From NCBI GenBank assembly GCA_016189945.1, contig JACPRN010000155.1, positions 1 to 35,979 of the forward strand: a stretch of 35,979 bases of DNA, read 5' to 3'. Of the stretch, positions 1 through 8,070 are shown piece after piece. The notes under the pieces were generated by a model. That model worked only from the letters and a program-made list of their open reading frames with translations, was not told the DNA's origin and ran no database searches. The translations under genes and the position numbers were made by a program. This DNA is from Betaproteobacteria bacterium. Lineage in GTDB: Bacteria; Pseudomonadota; Gammaproteobacteria; Burkholderiales; SG8-39. How positions within the stretch are numbered: the first letter of the stretch is position 1; each line of letters begins with the position of its first letter.

Positions 1-378
1 CTTGGTCCGGAAGAGAGTCCCGCGTGCGCCCAGGATGTCGCCGATGTCGAAGTGCTTGAACGACTCGTGGGTCTCCTCGCCGGCGGCATCGCGCGTCACG
101 TAGAGCTGGATTCGACCGCTCATGTCCTGAATCGTGGCGAAGCTCGCCTTTCCCATGACGCGCTTCAGCATCAGCCGGCCTGCGACGGCGACGCTCACCT
201 TGCCCTGTTCGAGCGCCTCGCGCTCGAGCTGCCCGTAGGCCTCGTGCAGGGCGGCGGCGAGGTGCTCGCGCGCGAAATCGTTGGGGAAGGGATTGCCTCT
301 CGCCCTCAGCCCGGCGAGCTTGGCGCGGCGCTCGGCGATGATCTGGTTCTCGTCCTGATGGGCAATCTCATCAGCCAT
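1..378 (-). CDS. lysS: lysyl-tRNA synthetase, N-terminal part (cut by window edge)
   Basis: Class II LysRS attaches lysine to tRNA-Lys in the cytoplasm. Only about 126 N-terminal residues are present; the gene runs off the left edge. The visible part begins MADEIAHQDENQ, continues with the typical charged helix and RGNPFPNDF, and then enters the OB-fold anticodon-binding domain (GRLMLKRVMGKASFATIQD, followed by the GRIQLYVTRD strand). The catalytic domain lies outside the window. The ATG at 376-378 is 14 bp after the prfB stop, the usual prfB-lysS operon arrangement in proteobacteria. Family identity is clear from the OB-fold sequence. Confidence 0.95.
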   Translation of the reverse strand, partial: MADEIAHQDENQIIAERRAKLAGLRARGNPFPNDFAREHLAAALHEAYGQLEREALEQGKVSVAVAGRLMLKRVMGKASFATIQDMSGRIQLYVTRDAAGEETHESFKHFDIGDILGARGTLFRTK

Positions 379-392
379 GAATCGCTCCCTGT

Positions 393-1497
393 TCAGACGC
401 CCTGCTTGAGGCTGGCGCTGATGAAATCGTCGAGATCGCCGTCCAGCACGGCCTGCGTGTTGCCGATCTCGACCCCGGTCCTCAAGTCCTTGATCCGCGA
501 CTGATCGAGCACGTAGGAGCGGATCTGATGTCCCCAGCCGATGTCGGTCTTGGAGTCCTCGAGCTTCTGCTGCTCGGCCTGGCGCTTGCGCAGCTCCAGT
601 TCGTACAGGCGCGACTTGAGCATCTCCATCGCCACCGCCCGGTTGCGGTGCTGCGAACGGTCGCTCTGGCACTGCACCACGATGTTGGTCGGCAGGTGCG
701 TGATGCGCACCGCGGAATCGGTCTTGTTGATGTGCTGGCCGCCGGCGCCGGAGGCCCGGTAGGTGTCGATGCGCAGGTCGGCGGGATTGATTTCGATCGC
801 GATGCTCTCATCCACTTCGGGGTAGACGAATACGCTGGCGAACGACGTATGCCGGCGCGCGTTCGCATCGAACGGCGACTTGCGCACCAGCCGGTGCACG
901 CCGGTTTCCGTGCGCAGATGGCCGTAGGCGTAGTCGCCCGAGATCTTGATCGTGGCGCTCTTGACGCCTGCCACCTCGCCCTCGGACTCCTCGATGATCT
1001 CCACCTGGAAGTCCTTGCGCTCGCAGTAGCGGATGTACATGCGCTCGAGCATGCGCGCCCAGTCCTGCGCCTCGGTCCCGCCCGAGCCGGCCTGGATGTC
1101 CATGAAGCAGTTGGCGGGATCGAGCGCGTTGGAGAACATGCGCCGGAATTCGAGCGCCGCGACGGTGTTTTCCAGTCCCGCGGCGTCGGCTTCGACCGCG
1201 GCGAGCGTCGCATCGTCCGCCTCGGCGCGGGCGAGTTCGAACAGCTCTGAGGCGTCTCGCAGCCGGTTGGCTACGTCGGTGAGCACGGAGACCACGCCCT
1301 CGATCTGTTTTCTCTCGCGCCCCAGCTCCTGGGCGCGCCGGCTGTCTTCCCAGATCTTCGGGTTCTCGAGTTCCTTGGCGACTTCGCTCAGGCGCGAGCG
1401 CTTGGTATCGAAGTCAAAGATACCTCCGAAGATCGCGTTCGCGCGCCGCGAGGTCGGCAAGCGAGCCGGCGATGAGGTTGATGCGTTCTGGTTCCAT
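393..1497 (-). CDS. prfB: peptide chain release factor 2, with programmed +1 frameshift
   Basis: RF2 recognises UGA and UAA stop codons and triggers hydrolysis of peptidyl-tRNA on the ribosome. The first 27 codons (from ATG at 1495-1497, reading [16 protein letters not shown]) end at CTT followed by an in-frame TGA. Skipping one T continues as [17 protein letters not shown] to the TGA at 393-395, giving 367 residues, the normal RF2 length. The SPF tripeptide that reads the stop codon is in [15 protein letters not shown], and the catalytic GGQ is in [15 protein letters not shown]. The gene is followed by lysS after 14 bp. Annotating it as one continuous reading frame would lose the true start. 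Confidence 0.96.
1414..1428 (-). other. RF2 autoregulatory +1 frameshift site
   Basis: On the minus strand the sequence reads CGGAGG-TAT-CTT-TGA-C. This is the conserved RF2 frameshift cassette: a Shine-Dalgarno-like CGGAGG three bases before the CUU slippery codon, an in-frame UGA at 1414-1416, and a following C. When RF2 is scarce, UGA is read slowly and the ribosome slips +1, restoring RF2 synthesis. The mechanism is established for the family; the sequence match is direct. Confidence 0.95.
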
Positions 1498-1576
1498 TGC
1501 GTCCTCGAAGTGAAGGAATGGCGCCATTATACCGGTTCGTGCGCCCGCCTCGTCGGGCGCAAACGCGCGGGGGCGG

Positions 1577-1789
1577 CTACCTCAGCCGCCGGCTCGGATA
1601 ACTCTCGTCGATCCTGTCCTCGAAGAAGGAAACGGGCGAGGGCGCGGCCATGAACGCGCGGTGCACCTCGGGCGATACGCCGCTGTAGAGGAGCACCTTG
1701 CCGTCGCTGAATTCGACCTCGAGCTGCTGCGATTTTGCGTCATAGCCGACTGCGCGGATTTTGCTCGAGCTGATGCGTTTTCGTTCCAT
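1577..1789 (-). CDS. KTSC-domain protein
   Basis: A 70-residue protein starting MERKRISSSKIRAVGYD and ending SFFEDRIDESYPSRRLR. It matches the KTSC family pattern: a short strand after SSKIRAVGYD, then LEVEFSDGKVLLYSGVSPEVHRAF and a terminal FF..RI...Y. The biochemical role of KTSC proteins is not known to me; the fold is a small beta-rich domain often found alone or fused to other enzymes. The ATG is chosen because GGAGGG lies just upstream; longer readings would run through the hairpin repeat at 1849-1896. It lies downstream of recJ on the same strand, separated by that hairpin. Confidence 0.75.
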   Translation of the reverse strand: MERKRISSSKIRAVGYDAKSQQLEVEFSDGKVLLYSGVSPEVHRAFMAAPSPVSFFEDRIDESYPSRRLR

Positions 1790-1848
1790 GGTCCCTCCAA
1801 GATATCCGACGAGCCGCAACCAGCGATGCTGGTCTTGCCTTTTATAAA

Positions 1849-1896
1849 TCTCCACGCTTTTGCGCAGTTGCTTGCAACTGCGCAAAAGCGTGGAGA
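1849..1896. repeat. 48-nt perfect hairpin repeat, copy 1
   Basis: Two perfectly complementary 23-nt arms separated by TT. The arm consists of TCTCCACG, then CTTTTGCG, then CAGTTGC. The outer and inner blocks are identical in all three copies in this window, while the middle 8 bp differ and are always fully paired. Less conserved flanks extend the similarity to roughly 1828-1921 (TCTTGCC on the left; GAAAAGCAAGTTCTC on the right) and can partly pair with each other. The copy lies between the recJ stop and the KTSC start. Confidence 0.95.
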
Positions 1897-1958
1897 CATA
1901 TTTGAAAAGCAAGTTCTCTCCGGCCCTGTCAACACCCGCCTGAAAAGCGGCCAATATC

Positions 1959-3659
1959 TCACGCCACCCCCTGCCAATGCTCGATCACGAGCTGCAGGCT
2001 CTGCGCGCCGTTGAACTCGTTGACCGACAGCCGGTAGGCCGCCAGCACCCTGGCCGGAAACGCTTCCAGCGATTGATAGCGCATCGCCTCGAGCGTGCGT
2101 CCGGCGCGAGCCAGGCGCAGCTTCAGGTGGCGCTCGCCGACCACGCGCTGGTTGACGACCTCGAACTCGTCGCAGAAAAGCGGCTGCGGAAATCCCTGGC
2201 CCCAGATCTGCTCTGCGAGCACTCGCGCCATGTCGAGGCTGAGGTACGCGGGCTCGAGCGGGCCGTCGGTCTCGATCACGTGTTCGAGGTCCTGCGGGCC
2301 GAGCAATTCGCGCACGACGGCCTCAAAGGCCGCCGAGAAACGCGCGAAATCGCCCTCGCGCAGGGCGAGTCCGGCCGCGGCGGCGTGGCCGCCGAAGCGC
2401 AGGATCACGCCCGGCTCGCGCTTGGCCACCAAGTCGAATGCGTCGCGCAAATGCACGCCCGCGATGGAGCGCCCCGAGCCGCGCAGTTCGCCGCCGTCGC
2501 CGCGCGCGAAGGCGACCACCGGCCGATGATGGCGATCCTTCAGCCGGCCGGCGAGGATTCCGACCACGCCCTGGTGCCAGGTCGGGTCGTAGAGCGCGAG
2601 CGTGCAGCTTTCGCGCACGGCGATGCCCTCGAGCAGCGAATCGGCTTTTGCCTGCATGTCCGCCTCGATCGCGCGGCGCTCCCGGTTCAGGTCGTCGAGC
2701 GCCCGCGCCAGCTCCAGCGCCCGGCCGAAATCGTCAGCGATCAGGCACTCGATGCCGACCCTCATGTCCTCCAGCCTGCCGGCGGCGTTCAGCCTCGGGC
2801 CCGCCGCGAATCCGAGGTCGAACGTGCTTGCGCGCGCATGGTCGCGGCCGGCCACGGCGAGCAGAGCGCGTACGCCGGGCTGCAGCCGGCCGCGGCAAAT
2901 GCGCCTGAGGCCCTGGGCGACGAGCACGCGGTTGTTCTGATCGAGCCGCACCACGTCGGCGACGGTGCCCAACGCCACCAGATCGAGCAGATCGGCCAGG
3001 TTCGGCGCGCTCCGCGCGGCGAAGGCGCCGCGCCGCCGCAATTCCGCGCGCAGCGCGAGCATCACGTAGAACATGACGCCCACGCCCGCAAGGTGCTTGC
3101 TCGGAAATGCGCATCCGCGCTGATTTGGATTGACGATCACCGCGGCGCGCGGCAGTTCGGCCCCGGGGAGGTGATGATCGGTGATTACGACCTGGATGCC
3201 GAGGCGGTTCGCCGCATCGACGCCTTCGATGCTGGCGATCCCGTTGTCGACCGTGATGATCACGCCGGGCCGCCGCGCCGCCGCCTGCGCGACGATCTCC
3301 GGCGTCAACCCGTAGCCGAGGCGGAAACGGTCGGGGACGATGTACTCGACATCGGCGCCGAACGCCTTGAGCGCCCGCACGCCCAGCGCACAGGCAGTGG
3401 CGCCGTCGCAGTCATAGTCGGCGACGATGAGCAGGCGGCGGCGCGCCGCGATGGCGTCAGCGAGCAGCGCGGCTGCGCGATCGGCTCCGAGAAGGGTTTG
3501 CGGGGGGATGAGCGCGGCGAGCGCATGCTCCAACTCGGCGCGCGCGCGCACCCCGCGCGCGGCGAATATCCTCGCCAACAGCGGATGAATGCCTTCGCGC
3601 ACGAGCTGGTCCTCGGCCCTGGGCGAAACGGTACGGTTGACGATCCGTGGGGAGGTCAT
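1959..3659 (-). CDS. recJ: single-stranded-DNA-specific exonuclease RecJ
   Basis: RecJ degrades single-stranded DNA 5' to 3' in recombination and in mismatch and base-excision repair. The 566 residues are the usual length. DHH-family metal-binding motifs are visible: DYDCDG at residues 81-86, VDNG at 137-140 and DHH at 161-163. These are followed by the DHHA1 half with the FGGHAAAAGLAL motif and a C-terminal OB-like region. The start MTSPRIVNRTVSPRAE is typical; no strong ribosome binding site is visible. It lies downstream of the PGM-like gene on the same strand, with hairpin copy 2 in the 184-bp gap. Confidence 0.96.
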   Translation of the reverse strand: MTSPRIVNRTVSPRAEDQLVREGIHPLLARIFAARGVRARAELEHALAALIPPQTLLGADRAAALLADAIAARRRLLIVADYDCDGATACALGVRALKAFGADVEYIVPDRFRLGYGLTPEIVAQAAARRPGVIITVDNGIASIEGVDAANRLGIQVVITDHHLPGAELPRAAVIVNPNQRGCAFPSKHLAGVGVMFYVMLALRAELRRRGAFAARSAPNLADLLDLVALGTVADVVRLDQNNRVLVAQGLRRICRGRLQPGVRALLAVAGRDHARASTFDLGFAAGPRLNAAGRLEDMRVGIECLIADDFGRALELARALDDLNRERRAIEADMQAKADSLLEGIAVRESCTLALYDPTWHQGVVGILAGRLKDRHHRPVVAFARGDGGELRGSGRSIAGVHLRDAFDLVAKREPGVILRFGGHAAAAGLALREGDFARFSAAFEAVVRELLGPQDLEHVIETDGPLEPAYLSLDMARVLAEQIWGQGFPQPLFCDEFEVVNQRVVGERHLKLRLARAGRTLEAMRYQSLEAFPARVLAAYRLSVNEFNGAQSLQLVIEHWQGVA

Positions 3660-3733
3660 GCGGAACAGAAGAACGCGTGGTCGCCTATCGGAGGAATGTT
3701 GACGAAGGTGCGGAGAATTTGCTTTTCAATACG

Positions 3734-3781
3734 TCTCCACGATTCTGTGCAGTTGCTTGCAACTGCACAGAATCGTGGAGA
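3734..3781. repeat. 48-nt perfect hairpin repeat, copy 2
   Basis: Same architecture as the copy at 1849: TCTCCACG, a variable block (ATTCTGTG), CAGTTGC, TT, then the exact complement. The flanks are reversed relative to the other two copies: the GAAAAGCAA-type flank is here on the left as its complement (TTTGCTTTTC near 3718-3727), and the CTTTTGCCGTT-type flank is on the right as its complement. The copy lies between the PGM-like gene and recJ. Confidence 0.95.
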
Positions 3782-3843
3782 TGGGTCAACGGCAAAAGCA
3801 ACACCCCCGATTCCGACTCGTTCGGCTTGTGGTGGAGCATTGA

Positions 3844-4881
3844 CTAGCTTCCCCAGGCAGCGAGCGGTTTCGCTCGGCGCCAGAACCGGCGCAGGTCGGA
3901 GCCTGTCGTCTCGACCTTGAGCGTTCGCTCAGGACCGAGCAGATAAAGGCTCACCATCCCGATTCTCCACCGGCGCAGCGCGAGCGCGAGCGGCCCGAAC
4001 CAGTCGCGATCGAGAGCCCCGAGCTGCTCGCGCCAGGCACGCCCATCGCCGCGGCAGACCGGGGGGCGGAGCGCATCGAGCACCAGCAGGACGCTGCCCG
4101 CGCCGCGCGTGCTTTCGATCCAGGCGCCGCCGCCTGCCGGCAGCGGCATAGCAGCCGCGCCCGCGGCCTGCGCCAGGCCCAGGGCGAGCGGGTCGTTCGC
4201 GGCGGCCAGCCGAAAGGACTTTGCCTGCGGCGGCGCGAGGCGTCCGGCGCCCCACAGCCAGACGCTGTTCACGGTGAGTTCGCCGCGCGCCTCGCGGGCT
4301 GCGTTCACGGGGTGCTCGTGGAGCAGCATCTGCAGCTCGTTGGTGCGCGCCTGCCAGCGCATGGCCTCGGCGCCGCGGGGCAGGCGCGAAGCGATCGAAC
4401 GGCCGCAGACGGCGGCAAGCGGCGCGGTTTCCATGTCCGGGGCCTCTTGCAGGCGCAGGTACCAGCGGTCGCGCCGCGGCGCGACGAGCGTAAAGCTGCC
4501 GGCGAAATGGCGGTTGATGTCGCGCGCGAGCATTCCCGCCTCCTCATCGGTGATGGCGCATTCGCTCGCATCGACATGCAGCAGCCCGCTTCCCTCCGCG
4601 CGCAGATGCACCGGATCGGCCCGCATCCAGCAGTCCTCGCCGGGCGCGATTCCCGCGGCGCGGCCGTCCGCGAGCAGGCAATAGGGGGCGGCCGGCCAGT
4701 CGCGCTGGCGCGCCACGCCAAAGCGCTCGAGCAGCCAGTGCTCGGCCTCCAGCGGCGCCATTGCCTCGCGCCGTCCCCTCGCGATCAGCGTGGCGAGCCC
4801 CTCGGGGGCCAGATCTCCCATGGCTTCGGCCCTATCCTGGCGCGGCCAGAATGCGTCGGGGACGAGTACTTGGCAGTGCAT
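3844..4881 (-). CDS. phosphoglycerate mutase-like protein of the recJ neighbourhood
   Basis: A 345-residue soluble protein starting MHCQVLVPDAFWPRQD. It resembles the protein commonly found next to recJ in betaproteobacteria, annotated as cofactor-independent phosphoglycerate mutase or RpfE-like regulator. Visible features are the W/H-rich segment EHWLLERFGV, the PHLRAEG-like stretch DPVHLRAEGSGLLHVDAS, the HEHPVNAAREARGELTVNSVWLWGAG motif and the LLVLDALRPP strand. I cannot identify a complete alkaline-phosphatase-type metal site, so mutase activity is doubtful. The ATG at 4879-4881 leaves 64 bp to the divergent lolC start. A longer reading would add an arginine-rich leader that overlaps the lolC promoter space. 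Confidence 0.65.
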   Translation of the reverse strand: MHCQVLVPDAFWPRQDRAEAMGDLAPEGLATLIARGRREAMAPLEAEHWLLERFGVARQRDWPAAPYCLLADGRAAGIAPGEDCWMRADPVHLRAEGSGLLHVDASECAITDEEAGMLARDINRHFAGSFTLVAPRRDRWYLRLQEAPDMETAPLAAVCGRSIASRLPRGAEAMRWQARTNELQMLLHEHPVNAAREARGELTVNSVWLWGAGRLAPPQAKSFRLAAANDPLALGLAQAAGAAAMPLPAGGGAWIESTRGAGSVLLVLDALRPPVCRGDGRAWREQLGALDRDWFGPLALALRRWRIGMVSLYLLGPERTLKVETTGSDLRRFWRRAKPLAAWGS

Positions 4882-4945
4882 TGCTGGTTCAAGTCTAACA
4901 TGGCTCCGGCGCCGCCCCGGGCCGGTCTGTGGCACACTTCAGCCC

Positions 4946-6199
4946 GTGCAATACGAACTCATGATCGGCTTGCGCTATACGCGCGCCCGAAAAAAAGGGA
5001 GCGCCGGCAACCGCTTCATTTCCTTCATTTCGCTCACCTCGATGCTCGGCATCGCGCTCGGCGTGGCGGCCCTGATCGTCGTGCTCTCGGTGATGAACGG
5101 CTTCCAGAAGGAGCTGCGCGCGCGCATTCTCGGGGTCGCTGCGCACGTGCAGGTGAGCGGCGCCGGGGACCGGCTGGGACAATGGCAGCGGATCGCCGAG
5201 CAGGCCAGAGCGCATCCGCAGGTGCAGGCCGCGGCGCCCTACGTCAACGGCCAAGCGATGCTCTCCTTTTCGTCCCTGGTGCGCGGAACCCTGGTGCGCG
5301 GCATCCTGCCCGCGCTCGAGGAAGAAGTCGCCGATATCGGCACCCACATGGTGGCCGGCCGGCTCGACGCGCTCAAGGCGGGCGAGTTCGGCATCGTCCT
5401 CGGGGCGGAACTGGCGCGCGCGCTCGCGGCGATGGTGGGCGATCGGATCACGCTGATCGCCCCGCAGGGCTTGGTGACTCCCGCCGGCGTGCTGCCGCGG
5501 CTGAAGCAGTTCCGCCTCGTCGGCATTTTCGAAGTCGGCATGTTCGAGTTCGACTCGGGGTTGGCGCTCGTGCACCTGGAGGACGCGCAGCGCGTCTACC
5601 AGATGGGCGAGGACGTGTCCGGGGTGCGCCTGAAGCTCGCGGATCTGTTCGCTTCGCGCCAGGTGGTCCGCGACCTGGTGACGCGCATGGGAGCCGATGT
5701 GTTCGTCTCCGACTGGACGCGCAGTCACGCCAACTTCTTCCGCGCGGTGCAGATCGAGAAGAACGTGATGTTCATCATCCTGACGCTGATCGTCGCGGTG
5801 GCGGCGTTCAACATCGTTTCGACGCTGGTGATGATGGTCACCGACAAGCAGGCCGACATCGCCATCCTGAGGACCCTCGGCGCCACGCCGGCATCGATCA
5901 TGAAGATCTTCATCATCCAGGGCGCGCTGATCGGCTTCATCGGCACCCTGATCGGCGTGGCGGGCGGCGTTGCGCTTGCGCTCAACGTCGACGTCGCGGT
6001 TCCGTTCCTGGAGCGGTTGCTGCAGGTGAAGTTCCTGTCGAAGGATGTCTATTACATCAGCGAGCTGCCCTCGGATCTGCAGCGCGGCGACGTCCTCGCC
6101 ATCGCCGCCATGTCCCTCGCGCTCTCCCTTGCCGCCACGATCTATCCGAGCTGGCGCGCGTCGCAGGTCCTGCCGGCGCAGGCGCTGAGATATGAATGA
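4946..6199 (+). CDS. lolC: lipoprotein-releasing ABC transporter permease LolC/E
   Basis: Inner-membrane subunit of the Lol complex, which extracts mature lipoproteins from the inner membrane for delivery to the outer membrane. The 417 residues fit the family: an N-terminal membrane helix in ISLTSMLGIALGVAALIVVLSV followed by MNGFQKELRARILG, a periplasmic domain, then three C-terminal helices (NVMFIILTLIVAVAAFNIV, the FIIQGALIGFIGTLIGVAGG segment, and one near the end) and the closing YPSWRASQVLPAQALRYE. GTG at 4946 gives VQYELMIGLRYTRA, the family N-terminus; the internal ATG at 4961 would shorten it by five residues. lolD follows after 150 bp, most of it occupied by hairpin copy 3. Confidence 0.95.
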   Translation: MQYELMIGLRYTRARKKGSAGNRFISFISLTSMLGIALGVAALIVVLSVMNGFQKELRARILGVAAHVQVSGAGDRLGQWQRIAEQARAHPQVQAAAPYVNGQAMLSFSSLVRGTLVRGILPALEEEVADIGTHMVAGRLDALKAGEFGIVLGAELARALAAMVGDRITLIAPQGLVTPAGVLPRLKQFRLVGIFEVGMFEFDSGLALVHLEDAQRVYQMGEDVSGVRLKLADLFASRQVVRDLVTRMGADVFVSDWTRSHANFFRAVQIEKNVMFIILTLIVAVAAFNIVSTLVMMVTDKQADIAILRTLGATPASIMKIFIIQGALIGFIGTLIGVAGGVALALNVDVAVPFLERLLQVKFLSKDVYYISELPSDLQRGDVLAIAAMSLALSLAATIYPSWRASQVLPAQALRYE

Positions 6200-6245
6200 A
6201 AAGACTGCATCCGGAAGCGGCAATCGTGGTCTTGCCGTTACTCGA

Positions 6246-6293
6246 TCTCCACGTTTTGGTTCAGTTGCTTGCAACTGAACCAAAACGTGGAGA
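6246..6293. repeat. 48-nt perfect hairpin repeat, copy 3
   Basis: TCTCCACG, a variable block (TTTTGGTT), CAGTTGC, TT, and the exact complement: again a perfect 23-bp stem. The left flank GGTCTTGCCGTT and right flank GAAAACCAAGTTCTCC match copy 1 in orientation. The copy sits between lolC and lolD, so it would be transcribed within the lol mRNA and could form a long stem there. Confidence 0.95.
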
Positions 6294-6349
6294 CGAAATG
6301 AAAACCAAGTTCTCCCCGACTGCGCGGATACGCCACTGATAAGATCCCA

Positions 6350-7030
6350 ATGCCCTCCCCCGTCATCTCCTGCCGCGACCTGCAAAAGACCTATTATCAG
6401 GGGCGGGTCGCGGTACCGGTGCTCGGCGGAGTCGGTCTCGAGGTCGCGCCGGGCGAACTGGTCGCCATCGTCGGCAGCTCCGGCTCGGGCAAGAGCACGC
6501 TGCTGCACCTGCTCGGCGGACTGGACAGTCCGACCGGGGGAACGGTGAGCGTTCTGGGTCGCCCCATGCACGCGCTCGCCGAGGCCGAGCGCAGCCGCCT
6601 GCGCAACGAATCGCTTGGCTTCGTCTACCAGTTCCATCACCTGCTGATGGAATTCTCGGCGCTGGAGAACGTCGCCATGCCGCTGCGCATCCGGCGCAAT
6701 TCGAGCCAGGCGGCGCGTGCCGCGGCTAGGGCCATCCTTGCCGAGGTAGGGTTGGCCGAGAGGCTCGAGCACACGCCAGGCGAACTCTCGGGAGGCGAGC
6801 GCCAGCGCGCGGCGCTCGCCAGGGCGCTCGTGACCGGTCCGGTGTGCGTGCTCGCCGACGAGCCCACCGGCAACCTCGACCGCCTCACCGCCGGCGGCGT
6901 GTTCGAGCTGATGCTCGAACTGAACCGCAGCCGCGGGACCAGTTTCGTCGTCGTCACGCATGAGCCGGCGCTTGCGGCGCGGGCGCATCGCGTGCTGAGA
7001 TTGCGAGACGGCGTGCTCCATCCCGAGTGA
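6350..7030 (+). CDS. lolD: lipoprotein-releasing ABC transporter ATP-binding protein LolD
   Basis: Cytoplasmic ATPase that powers LolC/E. The 226 residues show Walker [10 protein letters not shown] (42-50), a Q-loop in [18 protein letters not shown], the ABC signature LSGGERQR (146-153), Walker B with [11 protein letters not shown] (about 167-177) and a switch histidine in [10 protein letters not shown]. The FHHLL-EF-ALENV stretch is characteristic of LolD within the MacB/LolD group. It follows lolC on the same strand. Confidence 0.96.
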   Translation: MPSPVISCRDLQKTYYQGRVAVPVLGGVGLEVAPGELVAIVGSSGSGKSTLLHLLGGLDSPTGGTVSVLGRPMHALAEAERSRLRNESLGFVYQFHHLLMEFSALENVAMPLRIRRNSSQAARAAARAILAEVGLAERLEHTPGELSGGERQRAALARALVTGPVCVLADEPTGNLDRLTAGGVFELMLELNRSRGTSFVVVTHEPALAARAHRVLRLRDGVLHPE

Positions 7031-7091
7031 ACGAAGGGGTCGGTTCGGGTAGTATGTGCGGGCGGATGGGCCCCGCGGGCGCACCGGCTGC

Positions 7092-7105
7092 TTGACCAAG
7101 ATCAA
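7092..7105. promoter_or_regulatory. candidate FNR/Anr binding site
   Basis: The sequence TTGAC-CAAG-ATCAA matches the FNR/Anr consensus TTGAT-N4-ATCAA at nine of ten defined positions. Its centre is about 90 bp before the first start codon of the acidic protein-hemerythrin pair. A class II activator position (-41.5) would put the transcript start near 7140. Oxygen-responsive control is an inference, consistent with a hemerythrin gene downstream. Confidence 0.55.
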
Positions 7106-7188
7106 ACCGCCTTTGCCGAGCTGCGCGCAAATTGGCATGGGAGTGGCCCGAAACCGAGGCTGCGGCCGCCCAAATCGGAACATCGACA

Positions 7189-7473
7189 ATGACCCAGGTT
7201 ATCCCCGAAACCCCACCCGATTACGACGAAACGCGCATCATCGAGCGTCCCGACGGCTTTTACTGGCAATCCAAGTCCGGCGGCGCCGAATTCGGCCCGT
7301 TTCCGAGTTTGCTCGCCGCGATCGACGACATGCAGTATCGCGACAATGCCGAAGCCGAAACGGGCGAGACGCTCGAGGAGGCCGAAGCGGATATCGGCAT
7401 CGCAGACTGGATCGACCCCGAAACCGGCGAGCCCGCCGAAGAGGGCATTCCACGGCTGGGGGATGACCGATGA
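7189..7473 (+). CDS. small acidic conserved protein upstream of hemerythrin
   Basis: A 94-residue, strongly acidic protein that I cannot assign to a named family. The N-terminal half (ETRIIERPDGFYWQS, then EFGPFPSLLAAIDDMQY) resembles a small strand-helix domain in which an aromatic-rich strand is followed by FGPF and a helix. The C-terminal half is a run of Glu and Asp ending GIPRLGDDR. It has no signal peptide or membrane segment. Its TGA overlaps the hemerythrin ATG by 4 bp, so the two are almost certainly co-translated. ATG at 7189 is used because the only upstream in-frame start adds an unrelated low-complexity leader. Confidence 0.7.
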   Translation: MTQVIPETPPDYDETRIIERPDGFYWQSKSGGAEFGPFPSLLAAIDDMQYRDNAEAETGETLEEAEADIGIADWIDPETGEPAEEGIPRLGDDR

Positions 7474-8027
7474 AGGCCGATCTGGCCGCCGTGTGGCATG
7501 CCGAGCACGACAATTTCGCCCGGCTTCTCGATCTTCTCGAACGCGAGGTGGCCGCTTTCCGCCTGGGCGAGCAGCCGAACTACGACCTGATGCTCGACAT
7601 CGTTTATTACCTGCGCGATTATCCCGATCAGGTTCACCACCGACAGGAGGACGTGGCGTTTGCCCGTCTCCTCGAACGCGATCCGAAGATGAAGCCGCAG
7701 ATCGACCGGCTCCTGCAGGAGCACCGGGTGATCGCGGCGGCCGGCTCGGCGCTTCTGCGCCATCTCGATGAAGTGGTGGCGGATGCTCTGGAACCGCGTT
7801 CAATCGTCGAGGCGGCCGCCGCCACCTACCTCACCTATTTCCGCGAACACCTTGCGGCAGAGGACGAACAGGTCATCCCCCGCGCCGCCGAGTTATTGAC
7901 GCCGGAGGACTGGGCGGCGGCCGCGGCGGCGGTCCGGCCACGACCCGATCCGCTGTTCGGGGAAGACATCGAAGCGCGCTATCGGAATCTGCGCCGGAAG
8001 ATCGCGCTTGGAGCGCAGGGCGCGTAG
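7470..8027 (+). CDS. hemerythrin HHE-domain protein
   Basis: A four-helix-bundle protein expected to hold a di-iron centre that binds O2 or NO, or stores or senses iron. Metal-ligand candidates are in the expected order: H13 (WHAEHDNF), H56/H57 and E60 (YPDQVHHRQED), H85 (LLQEHRVI), and H127 and E131 (YFREHLAAEDEQVIP). The 185 residues comprise one HHE domain plus a helical tail with DPLFGEDIEARYRNLRRKI. The start overlaps the stop of the acidic protein (ATGA), and an FNR-type site lies upstream of the pair. No other domain is fused, so it may act in oxygen or nitrosative stress rather than signalling. Confidence 0.9.
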   Translation: MKADLAAVWHAEHDNFARLLDLLEREVAAFRLGEQPNYDLMLDIVYYLRDYPDQVHHRQEDVAFARLLERDPKMKPQIDRLLQEHRVIAAAGSALLRHLDEVVADALEPRSIVEAAAATYLTYFREHLAAEDEQVIPRAAELLTPEDWAAAAAAVRPRPDPLFGEDIEARYRNLRRKIALGAQGA

Positions 8028-8070
8028 GCACGCGGCCGCCGTTCGGCATCGGCGTTCGGGCGGACGGGCT

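Noticed and set aside
1977-3920. Plus-strand open frame opposite recJ
   Set aside because: Codon-bias shadow; the recJ motifs are intact on the minus strand.
4895-7189. Long minus-strand open frame opposite lolC and lolD
   Set aside because: Antisense shadow rich in His, Arg and Asp, with no recognisable domain; lolC and lolD account for both strands.
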